This document shows, piece by piece, positions 32,073 through 41,066 of a stretch of DNA of 64,000 nt. The stretch spans positions 186,001 to 250,000 of the forward strand of contig OZ241383.1 in NCBI GenBank assembly GCA_965200775.1. The letters run 5' to 3'. Below the pieces are notes generated by a model, which worked only from the letters and a program-made list of their open reading frames with translations, was not told the DNA's origin and made no database searches. Position 1 is the stretch's first letter. Every line of letters begins with the position of its first letter. The stretch comes from Poriferisocius sp965200775 (GTDB lineage: Bacteria > Actinomycetota > Acidimicrobiia > Acidimicrobiales > Bin134). The translations under genes were made by a program, and so were the position numbers.

Positions 32073-34589
32073 AACATCACGGTGAACGGCCAATCGGTGC
32101 AGGCCGCCCCCGGCGAACTGGTGATTGCCGCCGCCGAGAAAGCCGGGGTGTATATCCCCCACTTCTGCTACCACCCCCGCATGAGCCCGGTGGGCATGTG
32201 CCGCATGTGCATCGTGGACATCGACACCGGCAGGGGACCCGCTCTGCAGCCCTCGTGCATGGTCCCGGTGAGCGAGGGAATGGTGGTGGACACCACCTCC
32301 GAGCAGACCCGCAAGGCCCAGGACGGGGTTCTCGAGTTCTTGCTGCTGAACCACCCGCTGGACTGCCCCGTGTGCGACAAGGGCGGCGAGTGCCCCCTCC
32401 AGGATCAGACCATGGCCTACGGGCCTGGCGAGAGCCGTTTCGTGGAGGAGAAGCGCCATTTCGAGAAGCCCATCCCCGTTAACGATCTGGTGTACCTCGA
32501 CCGGGAGCGCTGCATTCTGTGCGATCGCTGCACCCGGTTCGCCGACGAGGTGGCCGGCGACCCCCTCATCACCTTCCAGGACCGGGGCGACCAGACTCAG
32601 GTAAACACCTTCCCCGACCACCCCTTCTCCTCCTATTTCAGCGGCAACACCGTGCAGATCTGCCCGGTGGGGGCCCTCACCGCGAAGCCCTATCGGTTCA
32701 AGGCCCGCCCCTGGGACCTCACCGAGGTGGAGTCCACCTACCCCAACCCGATGGGCGACCGGATAGTGGTGCAGGCGTCACGCGACCAGGTGCTGCGCTA
32801 CCAGGGAGTGGACAGTGACGCCGTCAACTGGGGATGGCTCACCGACAAGGACCGCTTCTCCTTCGAGGCCATGACCGGCGAGCGGCGGCTCCGGTCGCCG
32901 CTGGTGCGAGGCACACCGCTGGGCAGGCCCGACCCCGCCGGCCACGAGCTGGTGGAAACCTCCTGGCGCCAGGCCCTGACCCAGGCCGCCGGAGCCATCA
33001 GGAAGGCGATCGACACCAAGGGCCCCGGTTCGGCGGCGGTGCTGGGTGGAGCCCGGCTCACCAACGAGGACCAGTACGCCTGGGCTCGGCTGGCCAAAGG
33101 GGTGATCGGCACCGATCACGTCGATGTCCATTTGGGCGACGGCCTCCCCGCCGACGCGGTGCTAGGGGTGCCCCGGGCCACCATCAACCAGGCCTGCACT
33201 CCGGGCGGAACCGTCATCCTCATGGCCCCCGATCCCAAGGAAGAACACGGGACCCTGTACCTGCGCCTCCGCCACGCCGTACTCAACGACGGGGTCCAGC
33301 TCATAGAGCTCACCCCTCGAGCCACCGGGCTGAGCGCCCTGACAGCTCACCGCCTGCACCACCGGCCAGGACAGGCCGCGGCCGTGGCTGCTGCCCTGGT
33401 GGGCGGCGAGATGGAGGTCGGACCGGGCGGAGAGGTTGGAGGGGTTCCAGCAGATTCCGTGGCCGCCGCCGCAGCAGCGCTGGCCGACCGTGCCGATCAT
33501 CCGATCACCGTAGTGGTGGGCCGCCCATCGCTGGCCGAGTCGGCCGGCTTCACCGTGGACGCGGTGGCCGAGTTGATGAAGCTGGCCCGGCTCCTCTCCG
33601 TGGGGGGACGGCCCGGCATGGGCTTTCTGCCGGCGTTGCACAGGGGCAACGTGTTCGGGGCGCTCGACATGGGCCTGGCTCCCGGCCTGTTGCCCGGTCG
33701 GGTGAGCCTGGACGACCGGAGCGAGGCGCTGGCCGAATCGTGGGGCTCGGCGCCCGCCGCCTCCGGTGCCGACGCCACCGGCATTCTGGCTGCCGCCGCG
33801 GCCGGCGACATCGACGTGTTGATCCTGCTGGGGGCCGACCCGCTGGGTGACGTCCCCGACTGGAAGCTGGCCGAGGCCGCCCTGGCCGGGGCAGGCACGG
33901 TTATCGCCTCCGACCTGTTTCTGAACCCTTCCACAGCCCGAGCCGACATCGTGTTCCCTGCTGCCGGTTTCGGCGAGCGCACGGGTACCCACACCAACAT
34001 GGAGGGCCGGATAACCAGGCAGCGCCAGATCGTGACCGCACCGGGCACGGCCAGGGCCGACTGGGCCATCGCCACCGAGCTGGCCGGCCTTTTGGGCACG
34101 GATTTCGGGTTCGCCACCGCCGAGGACGTATGGGACGAGATCGTGAGGGTAGCCCCGTCGCACCAGGGCCTGTCCCTGGATGCCATCGAAGCCCACACCG
34201 ACGGCGTGGTGGCCGGCGGAAGCTCCATCGAGTTCAAGGCACCAGAGGCACCCACTCCAGTGCCTCATGTTGACGCCTACAGCGTTCGCCTGGTGACTTC
34301 GCGCGCCATGTACGACCGGGGCACCCTGGTCCAGCACGCTCCCTCCATGGCCGGGCTGGCCCCGGCTGTGGCCCTCGCTCTCAACACCATCGACTTCCAG
34401 CGGGTCGGGGTCGAGCCCGGCGTCGAGGTGCAGGTGGTGTCGAACGTCGGCGAGATGGTTCTACCCGTGGTGGCCGACCCCGGCGTGCCCCGGGGAACGG
34501 CGGTGATGGGATACAACCACCCCGACCACGATGTCCGGCATTTCATCGACCCAGATGCCGCCATCACCGACCTGAGGATCCAGGCTTGA
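32049..34589 (+). CDS. nuoG: NADH-quinone oxidoreductase subunit G
   Basis: The 75-kDa subunit carrying several iron-sulfur clusters. N-terminal ferredoxin domain with CYHPRMSPVGMCRMC, then CPVCDKGGECPLQ, the His/Cys N5 region KRHFEKP, CILCDRCTRFADEV and CPVGALT. The remainder (from about residue 230) is a molybdopterin-oxidoreductase-like domain without an evident cofactor motif. 846 residues is normal. The start is taken from the second copy of the duplicated junction, in frame with the ferredoxin domain. Confidence 0.95.
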   Translation: MSPSETAVNITVNGQSVQAAPGELVIAAAEKAGVYIPHFCYHPRMSPVGMCRMCIVDIDTGRGPALQPSCMVPVSEGMVVDTTSEQTRKAQDGVLEFLLLNHPLDCPVCDKGGECPLQDQTMAYGPGESRFVEEKRHFEKPIPVNDLVYLDRERCILCDRCTRFADEVAGDPLITFQDRGDQTQVNTFPDHPFSSYFSGNTVQICPVGALTAKPYRFKARPWDLTEVESTYPNPMGDRIVVQASRDQVLRYQGVDSDAVNWGWLTDKDRFSFEAMTGERRLRSPLVRGTPLGRPDPAGHELVETSWRQALTQAAGAIRKAIDTKGPGSAAVLGGARLTNEDQYAWARLAKGVIGTDHVDVHLGDGLPADAVLGVPRATINQACTPGGTVILMAPDPKEEHGTLYLRLRHAVLNDGVQLIELTPRATGLSALTAHRLHHRPGQAAAVAAALVGGEMEVGPGGEVGGVPADSVAAAAAALADRADHPITVVVGRPSLAESAGFTVDAVAELMKLARLLSVGGRPGMGFLPALHRGNVFGALDMGLAPGLLPGRVSLDDRSEALAESWGSAPAASGADATGILAAAAAGDIDVLILLGADPLGDVPDWKLAEAALAGAGTVIASDLFLNPSTARADIVFPAAGFGERTGTHTNMEGRITRQRQIVTAPGTARADWAIATELAGLLGTDFGFATAEDVWDEIVRVAPSHQGLSLDAIEAHTDGVVAGGSSIEFKAPEAPTPVPHVDAYSVRLVTSRAMYDRGTLVQHAPSMAGLAPAVALALNTIDFQRVGVEPGVEVQVVSNVGEMVLPVVADPGVPRGTAVMGYNHPDHDVRHFIDPDAAITDLRIQA

Positions 34590-35815
34590 TGACGGCCATA
34601 GCCTCGCTCCCCGGCCCGGTGGTGTTCGGAGCCGACCCGTTGTACATCGGCGGGGTGGGGTTGGCCGAGGTTCTCATCACCATTCTCAAGGTGGTCGTGG
34701 TCTTTGGCCTGCTCCAGTTGGCCGTGATGCTGATGATCTGGTTCGAGCGCAAGCTCATCAGCGACATGCAGAACCGCATCGGGCCGAACCTGGCCGGGCC
34801 ATTCGGCCTGTTCCAGACGTTGGCCGACGGCGTGAAGCTGTTCTTCAAGGAAGACCTAATCCCCGACAAGTCCGACCGGCTCGTCTTCAAGCTGGCCCCC
34901 TACCTGTCCCTGGTGCCGGCATTTCTGGTGTTCGCCGTGGTCCCGGTGGGGGGAGACTTCAGCGGGGGCGACGGCCGGGTTTCCCTGTTCGGCCACGAGA
35001 CCTTCCTCCAGGTGTCCGACCCGCCCGTGGGGATCCTGCTGCTTTTGGCCATGTCATCGGTGGCGGTGTACGGGGTGATGCTGGCCGGATGGTCGTCGGG
35101 CTCCAAGTACCCGTTGCTGGCATCGGTGCGGGCCTCGGCCCAGATGGTGTCCTACGAAGCCGCCCTGGGCCTGTCGCTGGCAGCGGTGTTGCTGAAATCC
35201 GGCAGCCTGTCCACCCACCAGATCGTGTCCGATCAATCGATGTGGAACTGGAACCTGTGGGTTACCTGGGTGGTGCCCATGGTCATTTTCATGATCGCCG
35301 CCACCGCGGAGCTGAACCGTCCCCCGTTCGACCTCGTGGAAGCAGAGCAGGAGCTGGTCGGAGGCTTCCACACCGAGTACAGCTCGATCCGGTTCGCTTT
35401 GTTCTTCCTGGCCGAGTTCATGAACACCATCACGATGTCGGCCATCGTCGTGACCCTTTTCCTGGGCGGTCCCAACGGACCCGATTTCACCACGGTGGGT
35501 TGGCTGTCGGGGCTGCTGTGGTTCTTCGCCAAGCTGATGCTGTTCCTGTTCACCTTCGTGTGGCTGCGGGCTACCCTGCCCCGCTTCCGATACGACCAGC
35601 TCATGGACTTGGGCTGGAAGCTGCTCATTCCCCTGTCGCTGGGGTGGCTGCTGGTGCTGGGTGCCTACGACATCGCAGGCGACCGGGGCTGGAACCGGGC
35701 CGGAGCGGTTGTGGTGATGGTGGCCGTCATGGGTGCTCTCGCCGGGCTGCTGGTGCTGGCGCTGCGCAACGCCCGTCGCCAGAGGGAGCTGGATCCCCAA
35801 GGGGGTTTCGCATGA
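34589..35815 (+). CDS. nuoH: NADH-quinone oxidoreductase subunit H
   Basis: The membrane subunit that forms part of the quinone channel. It has eight or nine helices; segments MIWFERKLISDMQNRIGPN, YEAALGLSLAAVLL, TAELNRPPFDLVEAEQELV and the GFHTEYSSIRFALFFL loop are diagnostic. 408 residues from ATG 34589, in TGATG overlap with nuoG. Its stop overlaps the ATG of a mini-ORF. Confidence 0.95.
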   Translation: MTAIASLPGPVVFGADPLYIGGVGLAEVLITILKVVVVFGLLQLAVMLMIWFERKLISDMQNRIGPNLAGPFGLFQTLADGVKLFFKEDLIPDKSDRLVFKLAPYLSLVPAFLVFAVVPVGGDFSGGDGRVSLFGHETFLQVSDPPVGILLLLAMSSVAVYGVMLAGWSSGSKYPLLASVRASAQMVSYEAALGLSLAAVLLKSGSLSTHQIVSDQSMWNWNLWVTWVVPMVIFMIAATAELNRPPFDLVEAEQELVGGFHTEYSSIRFALFFLAEFMNTITMSAIVVTLFLGGPNGPDFTTVGWLSGLLWFFAKLMLFLFTFVWLRATLPRFRYDQLMDLGWKLLIPLSLGWLLVLGAYDIAGDRGWNRAGAVVVMVAVMGALAGLLVLALRNARRQRELDPQGGFA

Positions 35816-35871
35816 GCCTCGGCCGTTTTGTTTTGCCTGAACCCGGAACGACCGCGGGGGGAGAGTGCTGA
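35812..35871 (+). other. 19-codon mini-ORF linking nuoH and nuoI
   Basis: The ATG at 35812 overlaps the nuoH stop (ATGA). The frame MSLGRFVLPEPGTTAGGEC ends with TGA (35869-35871) overlapping the nuoI ATG (TGATG). No duplication of nuoH or nuoI sequence is visible, unlike other mini-ORFs in this window, but the chained geometry is the same. It could encode a short peptide or simply carry ribosomes to nuoI; GGGGGGAGAG near its end also gives nuoI its own ribosome site. Confidence 0.5.
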
Positions 35872-36569
35872 TGGGGTACCTCAAAGGCTTTGCCGTCACC
35901 TTCGCCAAGCTCTTCAAGGGCACAGAAACCGGCCGGGTGGTGACCACCCAGTATCCCGACGAGAAGCGCCCCAAGCCGGAGCGCTTCCACGGCCGCCATG
36001 TGCTGAACCGCTACGAGGACGGTATGGAGAAGTGCATTGGGTGCGAGCTGTGCGCCGGGGTCTGCCCCGCTCGTTGCATCTACGTGCGTGGGGCCGACAA
36101 CCCGCCCGACGAGCCGGTCTCGCCCGGCGAGCGCTTCGGCTACGTGTACGAGATCAACTACCTGCGGTGCATCCACTGCGATCTGTGTGTGGAGGCCTGC
36201 CCAACCGAGGCCATCACCGAGTCCAAGCTGTTCGAGTTCTCGTTCACCAACCGGGCCGATGCGATCTACACGAAGGACGAGCTGGTGGTGGACGACGACG
36301 GTCGCCCCCAGCAGCTCCCCTGGGAGGACTGGCACCCCGGTGACGACGAGCACACCTCGGCCTGGGTTAGGGCCACCTCCCCGTCGGGGAGTGCCGACTA
36401 CGAGGGCCGTGTGGCGTGGTCGGGCGAACTGGGCTACGGCATCCGCTCCCCAGAGCAAGGCCAAACAGCCGACCAGGCCCCGGGAGACGATGCCCCTGCC
36501 GAGGATGCGCCCACCGCCGACCAGGCTCACCAAGACCACGACCTAGACGACCACGGGGGCCACGGCTGA
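35871..36569 (+). CDS. nuoI: NADH-quinone oxidoreductase subunit I
   Basis: The 23-kDa ferredoxin-like subunit with clusters N6a and N6b: CIGCELCAGVCPARC and CIHCDLCVEACPTEA. 232 residues; the last 70 form an acidic, His-rich tail (HQDHDLDDHGGHG) unusual for the family, whose typical length is 150-190. Start ATG 35871 with a strong GGAG upstream. The stop overlaps the first of two copies of the nuoJ start region. Confidence 0.94.
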   Translation: MGYLKGFAVTFAKLFKGTETGRVVTTQYPDEKRPKPERFHGRHVLNRYEDGMEKCIGCELCAGVCPARCIYVRGADNPPDEPVSPGERFGYVYEINYLRCIHCDLCVEACPTEAITESKLFEFSFTNRADAIYTKDELVVDDDGRPQQLPWEDWHPGDDEHTSAWVRATSPSGSADYEGRVAWSGELGYGIRSPEQGQTADQAPGDDAPAEDAPTADQAHQDHDLDDHGGHG

Positions 36570-36669
36570 TGGAAACAGCGGTGTTCATCGTGTGCGCGGT
36601 GATCGTTGACCACCACGGGGGCCACGGCTGATGGAAACAGCGGTGTTCATCGTGTGCGCGGTGATCGTT
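36546..36669 (+). repeat. 62-nt tandem duplication of the nuoI/nuoJ junction, 20-codon mini-ORF
   Basis: 36546-36607 and 36608-36669 are head-to-tail copies differing at one base. The unit contains the end of nuoI, its TGATG overlap and the first 13 codons of nuoJ. From the ATG at 36569 the mini-ORF METAVFIVCAVIVDHHGGHG stops at TGA 36629-36631, overlapping the true nuoJ ATG at 36631. The clean unit with no spacer shows the origin: duplication of the whole junction. Confidence 0.95.
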
Positions 36670-37179
36670 TTGGCCGGGGCGTTGGGGGTGGTTTTGGTCC
36701 GCAACCCGGTTCACGCCGCGTTGAGCCTGGTGGGAGCCCTGTTCGGTGTCGCTGTCCTGTTCCTCAACCTGGAGGCTCACTTCCTGGCCGCGGTGCAGAT
36801 CATCGTGTACGCCGGGGCAATCGTGGTGCTGTTCCTGTTCGTCATCATGCTCCTGGGCGTGGACCGCCTGGAGGACCTCTCGGTGGAACCCATCGCCGGC
36901 CAGCGAGTTCTGGCCGTCCTGGTGGGGGTCGGCACGTTCGGTTTGGCCGTGGCGTTCCTGGTGGCCTCGGTGGACGGCGCCACCGGAGCCAAGAGCGCCA
37001 TCGGGTCGATCTCCGAGCGGACCTCCGAGCAGGTATCCAACCTGCGCCAGATCTCCGAGGTGCTGTTCACCGACTATGTGTACGCCTTCGAGGCCACTGC
37101 CGCCCTGCTCACCATCTCGGTGGTGGGAGCGGTGGTGATGGCCCGCCGCATGCGGGTCGATCAGGAGGACGAGGCGTGA
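36631..37179 (+). CDS. nuoJ: NADH-quinone oxidoreductase subunit J
   Basis: A membrane subunit with five helices, including the pi-bulge helix region near VQIIVYAGAIVVLFLFVIMLL, which is diagnostic. 182 residues. The real start is the second copy in the duplicated junction. The stop overlaps the nuoK GTG. Confidence 0.94.
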   Translation: METAVFIVCAVIVLAGALGVVLVRNPVHAALSLVGALFGVAVLFLNLEAHFLAAVQIIVYAGAIVVLFLFVIMLLGVDRLEDLSVEPIAGQRVLAVLVGVGTFGLAVAFLVASVDGATGAKSAIGSISERTSEQVSNLRQISEVLFTDYVYAFEATAALLTISVVGAVVMARRMRVDQEDEA

Positions 37180-37478
37180 TCACCTCCTCCTGGTACCTGG
37201 TGCTGGCCGCGGGGCTTTTCACCATCGGAGCGGTGGGCCTGCTGGTAAGGCGCAACCCGCTCATCATGTTCATGTGTGTGGAGTTGATGCTCAACGCCGT
37301 CAACCTCACCTTCATTACCTTCGGGCGGGAACTCGACGACATCGGCGGTCAGGTTTCGGTGTTCTTCGTGCTGGTGGTGGCCGCCGCCGAGGTGGTGGTG
37401 GGCCTGGCCATCGTGGTGGCCATAATCCGCCGCCGCCCGGAGGCAACCGCGGACGACCTTTCGGCGCTGAGGGGATGA
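37176..37478 (+). CDS. nuoK: NADH-quinone oxidoreductase subunit K
   Basis: A three-helix membrane subunit of 100 residues. The conserved Glu are present in FMCVELMLNAVNL and AAAEVVVGLAIVVAI. GTG start overlapping the nuoJ stop; the TGA stop overlaps the ATG of a 7-codon mini-ORF leading to nuoL. Confidence 0.95.
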   Translation: MITSSWYLVLAAGLFTIGAVGLLVRRNPLIMFMCVELMLNAVNLTFITFGRELDDIGGQVSVFFVLVVAAAEVVVGLAIVVAIIRRRPEATADDLSALRG

Positions 37479-37498
37479 GGCCGGGAGTGGGTTCGTGA
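37475..37498 (+). other. 7-codon mini-ORF linking nuoK and nuoL
   Basis: ATG 37475 overlaps the nuoK stop and opens MRPGVGS, whose TGA (37496-37498) overlaps the nuoL GTG start (37495). The spacing (20) again equals 2 modulo 3. Being so short, it could be chance, but it repeats the chained arrangement seen at other junctions in the operon. Confidence 0.4.
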
Positions 37499-39474
37499 GC
37501 ACGCTGGTCGATCTGGTCTGGCTTATTCCGGCCTTCCCGCTGGCCGGGGTTCTGATCCTGATGGTGCTGGGACGCAAGCTGGGCGAGCCCCGGGCCGGGT
37601 GGCTGGCCACCGCCATGATGGGCGGGGCTTTTCTCTCGTCGCTGCTGGTGTTCGTCGGCCTGTTGGGCCACGACGCCGAGGAGCGAGAGACGGTGCTCAG
37701 CCTCTTTGAGTGGGTTCCGGCCGGGAAACTGGCCGTGGACATCGGGTTCCTGGCCGACCCACTGTCCATCACTATGTCCCTGTTCGTGACCGGGGTGGGT
37801 GCGCTCATCCACCTCTACTCCGTTGGCTACATGCACGGCGACCCCGGCTTCTCCCGGTTCTTCGTGTACCTCAACCTGTTCGCCTTCTCGATGCTCATGC
37901 TGGTGCTGGGCGACAACCTCCTGCTCACCTTCCTGGGTTGGGAGGGGGTGGGGGCGTGCTCCTACCTGCTCATCTCGTTCTGGTTCAACGAGGAGGCCAA
38001 CGCCTCGGCCGGCAAGAAGGCTTTTGTCACCAATCGGGTGGGCGACTGGGGCTTCCTTGTGGCCATGTTCCTGGCGCTTCTGACCTTCGGCTCGCTCCAG
38101 TACGGCGAGATCTTCTACCACCTGGAGACCAACCCGGTGGCGGCCGGAACCGCATCGGCCATCGTGTTGTTGCTGCTGGTGGGGGCGGCAGGGAAGTCGG
38201 CCCAGTTCCCCTTACACATCTGGCTGCCCGACGCCATGGCCGGTCCCACCCCGGTGTCGGCCCTCATCCACGCCGCCACCATGGTTACCGCCGGGGTGTA
38301 CCTGCTGATCCGCATGAACCCTGTTGTGGCCGCATCTCACGGATGGGTACCCGACCTGATTATGTGGGTGGGCCTGGGCACGGCGCTGATGGCGGCGTCC
38401 ATCGCAGTGGCCCAAAACGACATCAAGAAGGTGCTGGCCTACTCCACCGTCAGCCAGCTCGGCTTCATGTTCGTGGCGGTGGGCACCGGGGCCTACGTGG
38501 CTGCCATTTTCCACATGGTCACCCATGCGTTCTTCAAGGCGCTGCTGTTCCTGGGGGCGGGGTCGGTCATCCACGCCATGAACGACGACCAGGACCTGCG
38601 CCGCTACGGGGGGTTGGCCCGATACCTGCCTGTGACCTCGCTGACCTTCGTGGTTGGTTGGCTGGCCATCGCCGGGGTGCCTCCGTTCTCCGGCTTCTGG
38701 TCGAAGGACGAGATCCTCCTCTACGCCTACGGCGAGAACCGGCTGCTGTGGGTCTTGCTGCTGGCCGCCGCGGTGCTGACCGCCTTCTACATGACCCGCC
38801 TGGTGCTGATGACGTTCTTCGGTCCTCCCCGCTGGGTGGAAGGCGAGGCCCATCACCCCGAGTCCGGCGACAGCAACGACGCCGAGACAGATGCCGACGC
38901 TGGGACCGAAGCCGAGGCCGCCCTACCGCATCGCCATCCCCACGAGTCGCCGTGGACCATGGCCGCCCCGCTGGTGCTGCTGGCCGGGTTGGCCGCAGTG
39001 GCCGGGGTCATCAACCTGCCGTTCAGCCCCGATGTTCACTTCCTCGACAAGTGGCTCGACCCGGCCATGTTCGGCAACGCCACCCACGTGAAGTTGGGCG
39101 GGGGGACCAAATGGGTCCTGGCCCTGCTGGCCATCGCAGGCAGCGTGGCTGGGATCAGCGCCGGGGCCGCGGTGTACGCACGCCGTCGCCTCGACCCGGC
39201 CCGCATAGAGCATCCGTTCCTGGCTCGGGCCTGGGGTATCGACCAGTGGGTCACCAACTTCATGGGCGGTCCCGGCCGCCGGTCGTTCGAGCGCATCACC
39301 GAGTTTGACGAGCGGGTTGTGGACGGCGCGGTCAACTCCACCGGCACGATTATTCGCAGCGCCGGCACCAGGCTGCGGGCCGTGCAGACCGGCATGGTGC
39401 GAAGCTACGCCCTGGGCATAGCCGTCGGTGCGGTGGTCCTGCTGGCCTGGTTTATCTCCCGAGCGGGGTGGTGA
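37495..39474 (+). CDS. nuoL: NADH-quinone oxidoreductase subunit L
   Basis: The largest antiporter-like proton-pumping subunit, about 16 helices and 659 residues. Key segments: FLGWEGVGACSYLLISFWF with the conserved Glu, KSAQFPLHIWLPDAMAGPTPVSALIHAATMV (two parts) with Lys, and HAFFKALLFLGAGSVIHAM. A hydrophilic Asp/Glu-rich loop (DSNDAETDADAGTEAEA) lies before the lateral helix region. GTG start. Confidence 0.95.
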   Translation: MSTLVDLVWLIPAFPLAGVLILMVLGRKLGEPRAGWLATAMMGGAFLSSLLVFVGLLGHDAEERETVLSLFEWVPAGKLAVDIGFLADPLSITMSLFVTGVGALIHLYSVGYMHGDPGFSRFFVYLNLFAFSMLMLVLGDNLLLTFLGWEGVGACSYLLISFWFNEEANASAGKKAFVTNRVGDWGFLVAMFLALLTFGSLQYGEIFYHLETNPVAAGTASAIVLLLLVGAAGKSAQFPLHIWLPDAMAGPTPVSALIHAATMVTAGVYLLIRMNPVVAASHGWVPDLIMWVGLGTALMAASIAVAQNDIKKVLAYSTVSQLGFMFVAVGTGAYVAAIFHMVTHAFFKALLFLGAGSVIHAMNDDQDLRRYGGLARYLPVTSLTFVVGWLAIAGVPPFSGFWSKDEILLYAYGENRLLWVLLLAAAVLTAFYMTRLVLMTFFGPPRWVEGEAHHPESGDSNDAETDADAGTEAEAALPHRHPHESPWTMAAPLVLLAGLAAVAGVINLPFSPDVHFLDKWLDPAMFGNATHVKLGGGTKWVLALLAIAGSVAGISAGAAVYARRRLDPARIEHPFLARAWGIDQWVTNFMGGPGRRSFERITEFDERVVDGAVNSTGTIIRSAGTRLRAVQTGMVRSYALGIAVGAVVLLAWFISRAGW

Positions 39475-41066
39475 TGGGCGCGTCCACGGTTCTGCCGGCC
39501 ATCATCTTCCTGCCTCTGGTGGGCGCGGTGGCCGTGATGCTGGTGGCCCCCTCCCGCTCCTCGGTGCTCAAGCCCGTGGCGCTGGCCGCTTCTTCGGCCA
39601 CCGGGGCGCTCACCTTATGGCTCATGGCCGCTTTCGATGCCAACGACAGCGGCTTCCAGTTCACCCAGCTAACCGGGTGGATCGACTCGGCCGGTATCTC
39701 CTGGCACGTCGGCGTGGACGGCATCTCTCTGTTTCTGGTGGTGCTCACCGGGGTGCTGTTCCCTATCGCCATCGTGGCCTGCGACCCCCACCACAACGCC
39801 AAGGCCTACTACGCCTGGCTGCTGGTGCTGGAGACCGGCTGCCTCGGGGTGTTTCTGGCGCTCGACCTGGTGCTGTTCTTCCTGTTCTTCGAGGTGGTGC
39901 TGATCCCCATGTACTTCCTTATCGGGAGCTGGGGTCACGACAACCGCAAGTATGCCGCCACCAAGTTCTTCCTGTTCACCATGTTGGGTTCGGCCCTAAT
40001 GCTGGTGGGGATGCTGACCCTGGCCCTGCTCACCGCTCACCACACCGGCAACGCGGTCACCTTCAACCTCATCGAGCTGATCGACCAGGCCGGCGCGCTG
40101 CCCACCATTACCGCTCGGTGGGTGTTCTTGTCGTTCGCGCTGGCCTTCGCGGTGAAGGTGCCCATCTTCCCGGTCCACACCTGGCTGCCCGACGCCCACA
40201 CCGAGGCCCCCACCGCGGGCTCGGTGATCCTGGCCGGGGTGATGCTCAAGCTGGGTACCTACGGGCTGGTTCGCTTCGGCCTGTACCTGTTCCCCGAGGC
40301 GGCCCGCTACTTCGCCCCCCTCCTGTTCACGCTGGGCGTGATCGGCATTTTGTACGGCGCGGTGGTGGCCACCATGCAGCGCGACCTGAAACGGCTGGTG
40401 GCCTACTCCTCGGTGGCCCACCTCGGGTTCATCGTGCTGGGCATTTTCTCCATCAACACCGAGGGCCTCGAGGGCAGCCTGCTCCAGATGGTGAATCACG
40501 GGCTGTCCACCGGGGCGTTGTTCCTGCTGGTGGGGTTCATCTACGAGCGCCGCCACACCCGCCAAATCTCCGAGCTGGTCGGCCTCCAGAAAGTGGCCCC
40601 GGTGCTGGCAGCGGTGTTCACCGTGGTGATGCTGTCGTCGGTGGGGTTGCCCGGACTCAACGGCTTCGTGGGCGAGTTCCTGATCCTGGCTGGGGCGTTC
40701 GTGGCCCACCGCTGGTGGGCGGTGGTTGCCGCCGCCGGGGTCATCCTGGCTGCGCTGTACCTGCTGTGGGCGTACCAGCGGGTGTTCCACGGCACCCCTA
40801 ATGCCGACAACGAATCGATGCCCGACCTGAACTGGCGAGAGAAGCTGGTGATGGTTCCGCTGGTGGGGCTCATCGTTTTCCTGGGGGTGTACCCCAAGCC
40901 GGTGATCGAGCGGATGGAACCGGCGGTCAACGCCCTGATCGAACACGTGGAGCGGGTCGAGGGGTCCGACGCCCCCACCGTGCCTGACCGGCCCGACGGC
41001 AGCTTCGACGAACTCCGCGGCCTGATGTCCGACCATTCCGGCGACCACGATGAGGGGGGCCACTGA
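39474..41066 (+). CDS. nuoM: NADH-quinone oxidoreductase subunit M
   Basis: An antiporter-like subunit with about 14 helices, 530 residues. Conserved Glu in FFLFFEVVLIPMYFLIG, Lys in AFAVKVPIFPVHTWLPDAH, and VAYSSVAHLGFIVLG. Start ATG 39474 in TGATG overlap with nuoL; the stop is also in TGATG overlap with nuoN. Confidence 0.95.
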   Translation: MGASTVLPAIIFLPLVGAVAVMLVAPSRSSVLKPVALAASSATGALTLWLMAAFDANDSGFQFTQLTGWIDSAGISWHVGVDGISLFLVVLTGVLFPIAIVACDPHHNAKAYYAWLLVLETGCLGVFLALDLVLFFLFFEVVLIPMYFLIGSWGHDNRKYAATKFFLFTMLGSALMLVGMLTLALLTAHHTGNAVTFNLIELIDQAGALPTITARWVFLSFALAFAVKVPIFPVHTWLPDAHTEAPTAGSVILAGVMLKLGTYGLVRFGLYLFPEAARYFAPLLFTLGVIGILYGAVVATMQRDLKRLVAYSSVAHLGFIVLGIFSINTEGLEGSLLQMVNHGLSTGALFLLVGFIYERRHTRQISELVGLQKVAPVLAAVFTVVMLSSVGLPGLNGFVGEFLILAGAFVAHRWWAVVAAAGVILAALYLLWAYQRVFHGTPNADNESMPDLNWREKLVMVPLVGLIVFLGVYPKPVIERMEPAVNALIEHVERVEGSDAPTVPDRPDGSFDELRGLMSDHSGDHDEGGH

